DNA from: Wolfiporia cocos
Taxonomy: Eukaryota; Basidiomycota; Agaricomycetes; Polyporales; Phaeolaceae
Assembly (NCBI GenBank): GCA_029448655.1
Contig: JACCLO010000011.1
Coordinates: 806,001-870,000 of the forward strand
DNA: 64,000 nucleotides
Direction: 5' to 3'
Positions 54,303 through 64,000 of this stretch are shown here, one piece after another. Position 1 is the stretch's first letter. Each line of letters opens with the position of its first letter. A model generated the notes under the pieces. The model was not told the origin of the DNA and did no database searches. It saw nothing but the letters and a program-made list of their open reading frames with translations. Made by a program: the position numbers and the translations under genes.

Positions 54303-57300
54303 GTACCCCCTCTTCTAGCTGCGTGTCCCCGCGCCCAGCAATTACTTTGCAGAAGTTTTGGTCAACGTGACATGGGTGGTCGTGTTCGTGTTTTTGACAG
54401 ATGTGTGGGTTTGCCATCTGTATGGTATACTGTACGGGATAGATCCAGCCCGGGTTGTTGGGTATCGTGGATTCTATGCATTGTCCCACTTGTATTCCAT
54501 ATTGTACTACACGACTTTTGGGATTACAAAACCAGAAGTTCCTGGCGACGAGTTGTTTTGGGTAGATATAGAAGGGAATTTTCGCGTCCTTCAGTAATTC
54601 GATATCTACGTCGTCGTGGATGATGAACTCGTTCGGGTTTTGTCTGAGTCCCATGGCGATGGCTTTCTTCTCGAAGTCCTCCCACTCTGGGTCCCACTCA
54701 GTGTGTCTGTTTTTCCACTGGTGGCCTGGGGTGGTTGGTCTCTCTTCGAAGTATTTTGTTACCAAATCCTGCCAGGGAGTCAATCCGCGCTTTCTTTCCC
54801 ATGTCGTTGTCCCATCAGACCATTCAACTTCCAGCTCGACTCGCCCTCGGTCTTCCCTGGATGCGAGGATCCTGAGAGGCCTGCGAGCGTCATTGCTTTC
54901 CGTCCGTTCGTTATGGTTCTGATTGGGGAAAGCCAGAGCATGATACGGTAGTAGTAGGACCTCGTTAAATATAGGGTATATGCCTCGCATGTCTGCGGGC
55001 AGGTCCAGTTCGTATGCTCCATGTCCGACTTTCTTGGTGACCTTGTATGGACCGTACCGCTTTGAATCGAGTTTCTTCGTAGGGTTTCCCATGTTAATGT
55101 TTCGCCCATCGACCCAAACCATGTCTCCCTCGTTGTATTCGTGGGGATTGGTTCGTTTCCGGTCGTAGTATTCTTTCATACGAAGTTTGGCTTTCTCGAG
55201 ATTCTTCGAAGCGGTTTGGCTGGTTTCGTGCATGTGTTCGACCCAGTCCTTGGCTGTTCCCACCCCCTCTTCCAGCTCTGGTGCCTCCACGCCTGTAAAT
55301 GGGTGGTATCCGTGAGTGAGGTAAAAGGGGCTGTAGCCCGTACTACTATGTACATGACACTTGTACGCAAATGCTGCTAGCGGGAGTAAGTCCGGCCAGT
55401 TGGTATGGGTGTCGTTAATAAATAATCGTAGGTACACCTCCAGTTCCTGGTTCATTCGCTCCGTCTGCCCGTCTGTCTGTGGGTGGAACGCGGTACTGGG
55501 GTTTCCCTCGATGCCTAATCTACGGTATACATCTTTGATGAAGTCCGATACAAACTGTGGTCCTCTGTCGCTAAATACTTTCTTTGGTAGTCCGTGTTGT
55601 GCATATACTTTATCTACAAATATGTTGGCCCAACCTTCGGCAGTAAGCCTGGTTGTGGTTGGGACTGCGATATAGTCCTTGGATTTCATATCTACAACTA
55701 CAATAATAGCGTCCCGACCCTTGGATACTGGGAGTCCCGTGATCATATCAACGGAAATGTTCTCCCAGTTGTGTGTGGGTGTTGGATTCGGGTTCAGTGG
55801 TGCGGCTCTCTTCGAGCGGTCTGGCTTGGCTCTTTGGCACTTGATGCATGCCTTGACGTACTGGCGGATGTCGTTTCGCATCTTTGGCCACCAGTATGAT
55901 CGATGAATGGCGGTGTACATGTTTTCAGTGCCGGGATGTCCTGCCGAGACCGTGTCGTGGAATGACGAAATGATTTTTCCGATTAATTCCTCGTCTCTCG
56001 GAATGATCAGCTTCCCCCTCCTGTAGCGTAGGCCGTCCTCGGCCGTTTCCACTGATCCTTCTACTACCTCCTTGTCGTAGAGAGCGGCTTCCGCTTTGAC
56101 CCTCTCTTTTACCTCCTCGTGGGTGATCCCGTGAGGTAAGGTATAGAATGAGGATCTCAGCCTTTCTGCGCTGTCTTTGGCGAAGAGGTGTTCCTTCAAG
56201 ACGATCTGTCCTTCGAGGTGATCCTTGTTGTCGTCGTGATCGCCTCTTCGGGATAGGCCGTCTGCCCTTCCATTGGTCTTCCCGGGGATGTGCACGAGTT
56301 GTAGGTCATACTCGGCGAGTTCCGTCATCCACCGGGCTTGTCGCGGATTAATCTTCTGTGGGGTTTTAAAGTATTCTAGATTCTTATGGTCCGTTAGTAC
56401 TTCTACAGGGTGTTTTGCACCCATTACAAAATGCCGCCATTCGTCTAGGGCGCGCATTATGGCCAGTAGTTCGCGATCGTAAATCTCGTAGTTTCGTTCT
56501 GCCGGTAGTAGCGTCTTTGAGTGATACGCTATGGGTTTCCAGATGCCGTCTTGATTCTGCATGAGGCAGGCTCCAGTTGCGAAGTCTGAAGAATCTGCCT
56601 CAATGCGGAATGGATCGTCATCGTTTGGTATCCCTAGTACAGGTGCTGTGACGAAGATGTTTTTTAACTTGTCGAAGCATTCCTGTTCTGTTACGCCCCA
56701 TTGCCATTCTCCATCTTTGGTTAGATTGATAAGGGGGCGTGCTACCGTTGAGAACTTGGGTATGAATCTCCGGTAGAAGTTGGCAAATCCTATAAAGGAT
56801 TGTACTTCTTTCTTGTTCCGAGGTGCCGGCCATTCGGCTACTGCGGCGACCTTCGCGGGGTCCATACGGATTTCCCCGTGAGAGATTATGTGCCCTAGGT
56901 ACTCTACTTCGGATTTCTCGAACTCGCATTTTTCTGGTTTACAGGTCAGCTTATTTTGACGGAGAACCAAAAGAACCTTGCGCAGGATCTCTCTATGTTC
57001 TTTCTGGTTCTCCGTGAAAATAAGGATATCGTCCAAATATACAATGACCTTCCCCGTGAGGACTAGGTCTCTAAATATGTCGTTCATCAAGGTCTGGAAC
57101 GTGCCTGGTGCGTTGCACATTCCGAAGAACATCACTAATGGCTCATAGAGCCCTCTATTAGTGATGAAGGCGGCTTTTTCTTCGTCGCCTTCCTTGATTC
57201 GGACGTTGGTGTATCCCCAACGAATGTCCAATTTGGAAAAGTACTTAGCCCGTTTAAGCTTGTTAAGCAGTTCCGTGATGAGCGGGAGCGGGTACTTGTT

Positions 57301-60300
57301 CTTTTTGGTCATCTGGTTCAACTTTCGATAGTCCTGGATAGGGCGTAGTTTCCCATCCTTCTTTTTGACAAAGAAGAAGGGTGCCCCCCATGGTGACTTC
57401 GATGGGCGTATGCGGCCCGTGCGCAGTTGTTCTTCTAGGAAATCGTCCAATGCCTCTTGTTCTCTAGGTGAAAGGGCGTAGATCTTGCCCGCGTATGGTT
57501 CCGAATTGGGGAGTAGTTCGATGGCGTGGTCCCACGGTCGCCGTTCCGGGAGTGTGTCGAATTCCTTTTCCTCAAACACGTCTTTGAATTCGTGCAAGTA
57601 CTCGGGTACGACTTCCTCGAACGTTTTGGCTTCCGTGGTTTTGCCAGTCGCGATGGCGATTTCGGTTGCCTTCGTGGCGCAGACTCTTTCGGCGATGTCC
57701 GCTCTGCACTCATCCCTGTTTCGGATCCATGCGTCAGCGAAAATGTAATAGATGTGATCACCGTCCTCGATCTGCTCGTGTTCGCAGTCACAAGAGAACG
57801 TGATCCATCGCTTCTTCCAGTCAATGGAAGGGTTGTGGTCTTCGAGCCAGTCGAAGCCGAGAAATATGTCCGCAGAGCTGAGTTCCGTGACGTGGAACTT
57901 GCGAGTTTCCAAGTGCGTGTCGATCTGCATTTGGAGCTCAACGTAGTGCGTCATGAGCCCCATGCTGTTGGTCGATCCGTCCGCGTTGAACAGCTTGATA
58001 GGGCGGTCTAATGGGATCTGCTCGAGTCGGTGTTCCTCCACGTAGGACTTACTAATCACCGATCCAGTGGAACCGGAATCGATGAGAGCCTTTGTGAAGA
58101 GGGCACGTCCGTCGGGGCGGTGGAGAGTGATCGGTACTTCGATCTGCTTTCCCCGTTTTCCCGTCTGGATGACCACTACACTTCCCCTGAGTTTTTCACC
58201 AGTCGAACCGAAACCCTGTGTTCCTCGCGTGGTCTCGCGGATCGATTTGACGATCTTGGTGTTGGGTGTCATATTGCATTCGAGTATGAACTGGGCAATT
58301 CTGTCCCCATACTCGACCTGATAATCTGCTCCGGTCTGATTATTCAGTATGACTTTTACTCGTCCGGTGTAGTCTTCGTCTACTACACCGCCTTCCACGT
58401 CGACTCCCTTGAGGGCGAGTCCGGATCGTGGAGCAATGCGTCCGTATACACCGGCTGGCATCCTGATCTTGATGCCAGTGTCTACGGTGATACGTTTCCC
58501 ATTAGGAACGACAACCTCCTCCGCAGAGTAGAGGTCGTACCCGGCGGCACCTTCGCTTTTGCGCTCAGGTGGGATTGCCCGCGGGTGGTCTAGGTATATG
58601 TCGAGCGTGACCGTCCTTTTCTTGACGCGTCTACGCCGCACTTTCTTTTCTGATTTTTTAGTGGTACCTGATGCGTCTGCCATTTCCACATCAGGTGTCA
58701 CTACCGGGTCCACATCCATCGGAACATATGTTACATTAACGTTGGAGGAATTAAGCACGGTATTTGCCTCCCGCCACGCTCCAGTGGGAGGCGCCTCCAA
58801 GGCTGTTACAAACGAGTCGTCGGAGCATGTTGAAGCTCCGTCGTCGTCATCTATGTCCGATTCTACAGATGCGAGAGGTACAGATATTGGTTCTAATATC
58901 GGGGCCCCGGTCTCTAGCCCATATAGTCCATCCACCGGTTCGTCGTTCTCCGTGGCAGCCGAGTCACTTTTTTTGGAGTTTACTGGTTCTTCTACTTCCA
59001 ATACTGAAAAGCGATTCGAGGGGGAGGGACTTACCTGAGTGGGCGCGAACCCGGCTTCCTTTGCGGCGTCAGGGTTCTCCTTGGCCCAGGCGGCCACCAT
59101 TCGGACAAAGTCCTCCTGGGGGATCTCGCTAAGGACCGTGGGAGCGTCATTCCCTGCAATAGCCTGCCGAGTTCGCTGTGTTCCGGATCCACTGGCGGCG
59201 GGGGTGGTATTGGTCTTGGACCGCCAGTTCGGCTGGTGCCAGGATGTCTTGGTGCATCCCTTACCAGGTGCCTCGGCCTGCGTCTTGCTGCAAGAGTGGC
59301 ACTTCCTCTTGAGCAAGTTTGCCCGTTCTTCCGCTGTTGGTTCCGCTCGGGGAGCGCGTTCGGGCTTAGCGCGCTCCTTGCCCTTGTCCGTGGTACCCTT
59401 GGTGCTCCGCAGTTTTTCCTCGTCCCGGAGTCGGCGCATCGCGTTGTCGGTCCGGAGGATGGCCTGTTTCCAGGACTCGTAATCCTCCGGGATCTGGATG
59501 TTGTACCCACGCTGCGATTTGTCGTTAACGGTGGCGGCGACGAAAGCCTGGTGGACCGAGGAGTAGATGTCCTTGGGGATAGCCCTGGTGACCCAACTAT
59601 GGACCACCTGGTTTTCCCTGTCGTACTTGGCTTCTCCCAGGAGTCGTTCTAGCTCCTGGAAGTACTCCTCGCCTTTACCGAGCGTCATGGTGAGCCGCTC
59701 TGCCGCTACTGCTGCCTTTTTCTCCAGGTCCGGGTCGTCGAACTTTTGGTGCAGCTCCCAGACGAACCGTTGCCAGCTGACCCTCCATTGTCCTCCCAGG
59801 TAGTGTTCCCTGGTGAACGCCGTTACCCATGAGTCGACCTTGGGACCGCGGATCAGCGAGATCGCCGCGCCCACCTTCTTTGAGTCGGTGAAGAGGATGG
59901 GGGCGTTGTCGTCGATGTAGAGCTGGAGCCGCATGTACCAGTCCGTGAATCCGGTGCCAGTGAAGGCTTCCGGTTCCCTGACTTTGGACTTGTACCGGGG
60001 GTCAGGCCGTGGTTCGGGCAGTATCGAATAGGCGTCCCATTGCGACGATGCCGGTTTCATTGGCCTCCACATAGACGCACGAGTTCCCTGGAGAGGCGCG
60101 GCTCCCCAGGTGTTCACGGGCGCGTTCTGTGTTGGCGCTGGATTACCGAATATGTCGTATGGCGGGCGGGCTGCCTGGGCGAAGCTGTCGGGGCGGACGG
60201 GTGCTGGGGCCGTGAGTACCGGGGGCGTGTAGCCGGGCAGGAATGGGTTCGTCTGCCGGGAGTTTCCACGAGTCGGGGGAGTGGGGAGAGGTCGGGATCC

Positions 60301-60978
60301 GCGCGGTGTCTGCTGGGGGGAGTGCATGTGCACCGATCGAACCCAGTTTTCTACCGGACGGAACCTGCTCTCTGCGACCGAGACGGGGGTCCTGACGGGG
60401 GGTGGTGCCTGGCTATGGAGTGACGCTGCGTCTCCGGCTTGGAGGGCGTCCGCCTGCAACCGTTGAGCTTCCCATAGGAACCGAGTTCCCATTTCCCGTG
60501 ACCATGTCCCTGTCATTACCATTGCCTGTGCCACCTGCTGGCATCGCGTTCCGAAGTCTGCCGCTGTGGGGTTGGGCGGGAACGCCCACTGCATGGCGAG
60601 CGGCGAGTCGATGTGTCCCAACCGGTTGTCTGCGCGCACCGTATTTGATTGTTCCCTGGCCAGCTGGAAGGCTAGGTTCAGTCCTTCAGCACCGGGACCT
60701 TGGTCTTCCACCGACCCACCAAGGGGGAGTGAGCGGGCGGGCTGGTATTCGCCTATCGTTTCGGTGCGGACCGGGCCGGCTTCTACCGGTGGTCGTGGGG
60801 CGTGCATGCTGTCGGCCACCGAAAGGAGGGAAAATTCCTCCGGTAGACCGTGCACTTGGTAGTTTACCCACTGGCCTGGTAGGAATGGGTTCGTTCCAGC
60901 GGAACCTGGGAGCGGAATATCGGCCGGGGTTTCAGGCCGCGGGTTGCGGATGTAGTCGATGTCGTGGGGGGCGGCCAT
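54265..60978 (-). CDS. Gypsy gag-pol polyprotein with dUTPase domain, 2,237 residues
   Basis: One frame without stops. Residues 1-330 are a P/Q-rich gag N-terminus; about 340-480 is the gag core (EPEAFTGTGFTDWYMRLQL). A Cys/His motif CHSCSKTQ...GC...H is near 560. Residues about 790-930 are a dUTPase with all five motifs: AAGYDLYSA, GRIAPRSGLA, GGVVDEDYTG, YGDRIAQF, RGTQGFGSTG. Protease has DSGSTGS near 968. RT is about 1190-1370 (YLDDILIF near 1316), then RNase H (YDRELLAI near 1500). Integrase has a zinc finger (H...H...CIKCQ, about 1670-1710) and a DDE core (VDMITG, FSDRGPQF, QTERMNQ; about 1740-1845). A chromodomain-like segment near 2025-2080 (VELEVEWSDGTTTWE) is followed by about 160 more residues. 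The frame reads through the polypurine tract and 38 bp into the 3' LTR. It should make particle, protease, RT and integrase. Confidence 0.96.
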   Translation of the reverse strand: MAAPHDIDYIRNPRPETPADIPLPGSAGTNPFLPGQWVNYQVHGLPEEFSLLSVADSMHAPRPPVEAGPVRTETIGEYQPARSLPLGGSVEDQGPGAEGLNLAFQLAREQSNTVRADNRLGHIDSPLAMQWAFPPNPTAADFGTRCQQVAQAMVMTGTWSREMGTRFLWEAQRLQADALQAGDAASLHSQAPPPVRTPVSVAESRFRPVENWVRSVHMHSPQQTPRGSRPLPTPPTRGNSRQTNPFLPGYTPPVLTAPAPVRPDSFAQAARPPYDIFGNPAPTQNAPVNTWGAAPLQGTRASMWRPMKPASSQWDAYSILPEPRPDPRYKSKVREPEAFTGTGFTDWYMRLQLYIDDNAPILFTDSKKVGAAISLIRGPKVDSWVTAFTREHYLGGQWRVSWQRFVWELHQKFDDPDLEKKAAVAAERLTMTLGKGEEYFQELERLLGEAKYDRENQVVHSWVTRAIPKDIYSSVHQAFVAATVNDKSQRGYNIQIPEDYESWKQAILRTDNAMRRLRDEEKLRSTKGTTDKGKERAKPERAPRAEPTAEERANLLKRKCHSCSKTQAEAPGKGCTKTSWHQPNWRSKTNTTPAASGSGTQRTRQAIAGNDAPTVLSEIPQEDFVRMVAAWAKENPDAAKEAGFAPTQVSPSPSNRFSVLEVEEPVNSKKSDSAATENDEPVDGLYGLETGAPILEPISVPLASVESDIDDDDGASTCSDDSFVTALEAPPTGAWREANTVLNSSNVNVTYVPMDVDPVVTPDVEMADASGTTKKSEKKVRRRRVKKRTVTLDIYLDHPRAIPPERKSEGAAGYDLYSAEEVVVPNGKRITVDTGIKIRMPAGVYGRIAPRSGLALKGVDVEGGVVDEDYTGRVKVILNNQTGADYQVEYGDRIAQFILECNMTPNTKIVKSIRETTRGTQGFGSTGEKLRGSVVVIQTGKRGKQIEVPITLHRPDGRALFTKALIDSGSTGSVISKSYVEEHRLEQIPLDRPIKLFNADGSTNSMGLMTHYVELQMQIDTHLETRKFHVTELSSADIFLGFDWLEDHNPSIDWKKRWITFSCDCEHEQIEDGDHIYYIFADAWIRNRDECRADIAERVCATKATEIAIATGKTTEAKTFEEVVPEYLHEFKDVFEEKEFDTLPERRPWDHAIELLPNSEPYAGKIYALSPREQEALDDFLEEQLRTGRIRPSKSPWGAPFFFVKKKDGKLRPIQDYRKLNQMTKKNKYPLPLITELLNKLKRAKYFSKLDIRWGYTNVRIKEGDEEKAAFITNRGLYEPLVMFFGMCNAPGTFQTLMNDIFRDLVLTGKVIVYLDDILIFTENQKEHREILRKVLLVLRQNKLTCKPEKCEFEKSEVEYLGHIISHGEIRMDPAKVAAVAEWPAPRNKKEVQSFIGFANFYRRFIPKFSTVARPLINLTKDGEWQWGVTEQECFDKLKNIFVTAPVLGIPNDDDPFRIEADSSDFATGACLMQNQDGIWKPIAYHSKTLLPAERNYEIYDRELLAIMRALDEWRHFVMGAKHPVEVLTDHKNLEYFKTPQKINPRQARWMTELAEYDLQLVHIPGKTNGRADGLSRRGDHDDNKDHLEGQIVLKEHLFAKDSAERLRSSFYTLPHGITHEEVKERVKAEAALYDKEVVEGSVETAEDGLRYRRGKLIIPRDEELIGKIISSFHDTVSAGHPGTENMYTAIHRSYWWPKMRNDIRQYVKACIKCQRAKPDRSKRAAPLNPNPTPTHNWENISVDMITGLPVSKGRDAIIVVVDMKSKDYIAVPTTTRLTAEGWANIFVDKVYAQHGLPKKVFSDRGPQFVSDFIKDVYRRLGIEGNPSTAFHPQTDGQTERMNQELEVYLRLFINDTHTNWPDLLPLAAFAYKCHVHSSTGYSPFYLTHGYHPFTGVEAPELEEGVGTAKDWVEHMHETSQTASKNLEKAKLRMKEYYDRKRTNPHEYNEGDMVWVDGRNINMGNPTKKLDSKRYGPYKVTKKVGHGAYELDLPADMRGIYPIFNEVLLLPYHALAFPNQNHNERTESNDARRPLRILASREDRGRVELEVEWSDGTTTWERKRGLTPWQDLVTKYFEERPTTPGHQWKNRHTEWDPEWEDFEKKAIAMGLRQNPNEFIIHDDVDIELLKDAKIPFYIYPKQLVARNFWFCNPKSRVVQYGIQVGQCIESTIPNNPGWIYPVQYTIQMANPHICQKHEHDHPCHVDQNFCKVIAGRGDTQLEEGVLSQADFFRLASD
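54303..54316 (-). promoter_or_regulatory. polypurine tract of the complete Gypsy
   Basis: AGAAGAGGGGGTAC on the minus strand directly precedes the 3' LTR. This RNA remnant would prime plus-strand DNA synthesis. It also encodes residues (LEEGV) of gag-pol. Confidence 0.85.
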
Positions 60979-61747
60979 TGTACGTAGAATGAAGATGTGT
61001 ATGTAAGAAAGATGTAGTCGCGATCAAGACCGCTACCTGCCCACTGTGGCGCCTCCGAAGAGCTATCGGGGTGGTAACTAGAAAGTCTCGATCCACTACA
61101 AACTGCGTCCACCTCTTTTCGGAGATGTGCCAAGAAACGCTAAGGGGTTTTCTTCCCAAAGCCGGCGAGAAAACGCAGCCTCCGAAACCTCGTCCAGCCC
61201 CGAAGCTAATTCGGGATACCGGGGGCACGGGAACTATCCGCCTATGTGGTGGGGCGTGTAAAAGGTTCTACCGTATGGCGGCAAGTGCCGGTACAGTATT
61301 AGGCGATTTCCTGCCTCTTCAGCCGCGGGTTACGCGCTGGGTTTTATAGTAACGGGGGCGCGGTAATGCGCGTATCGTCGGGGCAGTAAGGCCCGTAAAT
61401 AGACGACCAGTGCCTCTGTACACTGCCACAGGGCCCCTTAACGCCTTTGACTATTACGCGTCGGGTGCACAGTTACTGTGGTGGGGTTGTAACCCAAGAC
61501 CTTTACAACCGCGTTGCACGGTGTTGGTCCAGTAGCTTAGAAGCAACGGCAGGAGAGGTCCCCTGCACGCTGTTCGCAAGATTCCCCCAGAACTCTAATC
61601 CCTTAACCCTGGGATGTGGCGGGTATGAAAACCGATCACGTGCTCGGAGAACCGAAGTTCAACAAGAGCGAAAGAAAGGTGCACTTTGCCCCTAGTGCGC
61701 CGGGGTTGTGTAGGGTAAACCGCTACACGGGGTGGAGACTCGTCTTA
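60979..61747 (-). other. leader of the complete Gypsy element (primer site, packaging region)
   Basis: The stretch between the 5' LTR and the gag ATG has no gene. The sequence next to the LTR on the minus strand is TAAGACGAGTCTCC, where a primer-binding site would lie; I could not match it to a tRNA by eye. Confidence 0.6.
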
Positions 61748-62120
61748 TGACACAAGCAACACTTCAAGCAACTACTCAGGGGATTGTTGCTCGCGTTTCA
61801 GCGCAATCCTAGTCTGAGGCTACTCAAGGCGTATAAGGCCAAGACGAGTCTGGGGTGCTACCCTGCTCGTCGGCCAGTATATATGCTATTCTACTGTTTG
61901 TACACTGTTTGGCTACTGTACAGTTATTACGTAAGCTGAGAGTTCGATATTATGGTAAACCCTATAAGGGGTGTAAGTACACGGCACGGAGTGTCCGGGG
62001 GGCTGGTAACACGTGATAGGGTGTTCGGGGTCTTGCACGTGACTGCTTAGGCGCGCGCTTAGATAAGATAAGGGTTCAGGCTCTAGTCACTAGCTAGGCG
62101 AAAGAAATCGGCTTGTGACA
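61748..62120 (-). repeat. 5' LTR of the complete Gypsy element
   Basis: Identical by eye to 53930-54302, with TSD CTGTC on its outer side. It contains the promoter for the element. Confidence 0.95.
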
Positions 62121-62125
62121 CTGTC

Positions 62126-64000
62126 AGCAGAATGAGACAACGGATGCTTACACCGTTGATGCCAGCTATAACGAAAAGTAGATTTAGATCAAATGGCGCG
62201 TAATGCACGGCTGAAGTTGTTAGCTACAACTACAATCAAGTCTCGGCGCTTCCTCTAAAGACCAAAACTGATGAATGATCGATATCGATCAATATGCGCC
62301 ACACGAAGCCACTACGCAACGAGGTGAGCGGTCGTATCAAGTTCGCGTGGTCGCACGGCGGCTGGAGTGGTCAATCGCAATCCTCGAGAACCGACACGCA
62401 GCCTGCAGGACATTGCACCGCGCTGTTTTCCCGCCTGTATTGGGTGGAGGTTTGCAGACGGCATGAGCGCTAAGCAGCCGATGTACCGCTTCAGCGCTTC
62501 AGCTTCAACATCGAGTGCGAGAGCACCATGGTATGCATCAGGATGTGACAACAGCAGCATTTCACATGCGGGAGTTGCTAGTCATGCGGATTTTTTAACG
62601 CCGCCGTGGCCGATAGCTCAGCCACATTGACAAGTCACCTGACCATGCCGCAGGCAATATCGAGAGCCATATTTCTGACGATGTCCGAAAAATGAATCGT
62701 TTCGCTTAAGGATAGCATCAGAATAAGATACTACAATACTATGGGAATCCATACGTACCCTAATCATCAAAATCCACCAAGCGGATCTCCCGAAATAGCC
62801 TCTGGAAGTTTGGAGTACCTATCTGGGAAGCTCAGCCACAGCGCCGATCACATCACGTGACGGCGCTAATCCATGTCCCCTCCCCTTTCCGCGACCTCTC
62901 TAACCCCAAAACACGGGGAGCGCGCCCCAGAAAAATTATGTTAGATCCGAGATACCTCAACGTATATTCACCAATTTATCCAAGATCAGGTGCAATCCTG
63001 GTCCCTCTCTAAAAATGTTTTACGGTATTTTATGCCCTGTTTCATCTCTTGTACTTTCTCCCACTACGATCGTGTTTCACAAAATTGCCTATCCACTCTG
63101 GATAAACCATACGATAATGTTTCATTGCTCTACATGACTCAAAAACCTCATAAATTTGCTCAGGAAAAATACTAGGGTACCTATCCACAAGTACTGTAGT
63201 CCCCCATTTTTCCTGTATATATACTGGCCCCAGTGGTCTCAGAAAAGAAGGGATCAGAGAGCCAAGTTACCCAGCTGAAGCTCAGATGACTGAAGTGTCT
63301 CCATGGAACGCCTACCGGACAGGCAGTGCACGAGGCACAAGTTCTACAAGACTAAGAGTCAACTTTCTCCTGAAGTAATCTGGTCACTCCTCCCAAATAT
63401 TCTGCTGCACTCTATAACCATCCTCCTTGTCTCCCCACTTGTGGAACTACCCAAATCGACCCCACGAACAACTTGAATAGCTCGGTGCAATTTTAACACC
63501 CGGTGAAACCGAGAAATTTAATTTTGACCAACAATGACACCATCCTCTGCAACCCGAGACACATTCTCATATCTTCGGTGTGCTTCGTGAGGTCCAGTTC
63601 GCACGTGATGGGCCGATACAGACCATTGAGATTGTCCGACGGATGTGTTCATTTCAACTTGTTAGTGGGGTTTGCCCGTGGAACCTCCTCCAGTGGAAGT
63701 GTGTTCTTGATGGCAGGTTTTGGGAGCTTTGACGGGTGTGAAGGATATGTGTGCACAAAGAAGTAGGTGTGGTTGAGCACCTTCAGCAATTAACGAATCA
63801 GCAAGTAACAAAGTAGTACAACGGCGAGCTCACCTCCTTTGTGCTGATGCATTAATGAGGCTCATAGATGAGACACTTGCTAAGGAGGTTCAAACAATTC
63901 GGCATTGCTGCCGTGAGTATCTCCCGCGGTGGTGTGCGTGGGAACTGGCCGACTGGAACATAGTCCAGTAATTTTGTGTGGTCCTGTGAAGGGGGGTCAG
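62126..64000. other. right end of the window; no gene supported
   Basis: This region is moderately AT-rich. A TATATATA box near 63217 is followed by short open frames, but none has a recognisable domain or a consistent exon pattern on either strand. A gene may start near the window edge. Confidence 0.35.

Larger units (their letters stand above)
53930..62120 (-). mobile_element. complete Ty3/Gypsy LTR retrotransposon with dUTPase, probably recent
   Basis: This 8,191-bp minus-strand element has two 373-bp LTRs (61748-62120 upstream, 53930-54302 downstream) that look identical by eye. The TSD is a perfect 5-bp CTGTC (53925-53929 and 62121-62125). It has a 769-bp leader, one open gag-pol gene and a polypurine tract at the gene end. 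It is the only structurally complete autonomous element in the window and is a plausible enzyme source for the non-coding LTR elements. It sits about 380 bp upstream of the F-box gene. Confidence 0.96.

Noticed and set aside
58030..60992. Plus-strand frames of 120-196 residues opposite the Gypsy gag-pol
   Set aside because: They are antisense to an intact polyprotein with clear domains; they are composition artefacts.
62126..64000. Possible gene at the right edge (frame 63503-63766 and its antisense)
   Set aside because: Neither strand shows a domain or a consistent splice pattern; left as unannotated.

Overview
The window is repeat-rich nuclear DNA from a filamentous fungus, most likely a basidiomycete of the class Agaricomycetes. 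The evidence is short (about 45-60 bp) GT-AG introns in every host gene, a 14-exon cytochrome P450, an F-box protein of a mushroom type, Ty3/Gypsy chromoviruses, a Tad-like LINE, and many hAT elements. There are no bacterial operons, rRNA genes or CRISPR arrays. Most of the 64 kb is transposable elements nested in each other. I fixed boundaries by eye from terminal repeats plus target-site duplications (TSDs).

Layout: 1-3308 is the 3' part of a decayed Ty3/Gypsy element with its 3' LTR. 4165-11250 is a P450 pseudogene broken by a solo LTR (4334-4821), a Mutator-like element (5168-6417) and a 3.5-kb insertion (7441-10990), which itself carries a hAT and a tRNA-containing foldback element. 11287-14329 is a hAT with nested elements, and 14560-16704 holds two more hATs, one containing a second Mutator-like element. 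17030-19399 (minus) is an intact paralogous P450 of 557 codons. 20255-28490 is repeat DNA split by a 6.7-kb LINE (21069-27793, minus). 28499-33140 is a nest: a foldback repeat holding a hAT that holds a young LTR-only element, plus another hAT. 33168-37165 has a TA-flanked MITE, a decayed hAT and two LTR-like copies, one split by a tRNA-containing foldback element.

37881-43930 is a complete 6,050-bp LTR element with 1,096-bp LTRs and no coding capacity. It splits an unidentified minus-strand gene (44201 down to about 37211). 44302-47031 is an unidentified plus-strand gene split by two hATs. 48141-49101 is another hAT. 49201-50506 is an aldo/keto reductase pseudogene. 51224-53550 (minus) is an F-box gene. 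53930-62120 (minus) is a complete Ty3/Gypsy element with matching LTRs and one open 2,237-codon gag-pol that includes a dUTPase domain. 62126-64000 holds no gene I can support.

The intact P450, the F-box gene and the Gypsy gag-pol are the best candidates for expressed genes. The Gypsy element, the 6-kb non-coding LTR element and the 1.9-kb LTR-only element share LTR-end and polypurine-tract features, so the first may mobilise the others. The most unusual features are (i) a foldback family whose two arms carry outward-facing tRNA-like promoters and which makes 7-bp TSDs, and (ii) repeated short motifs, including three covarying hairpins, inside the non-coding LTR element.
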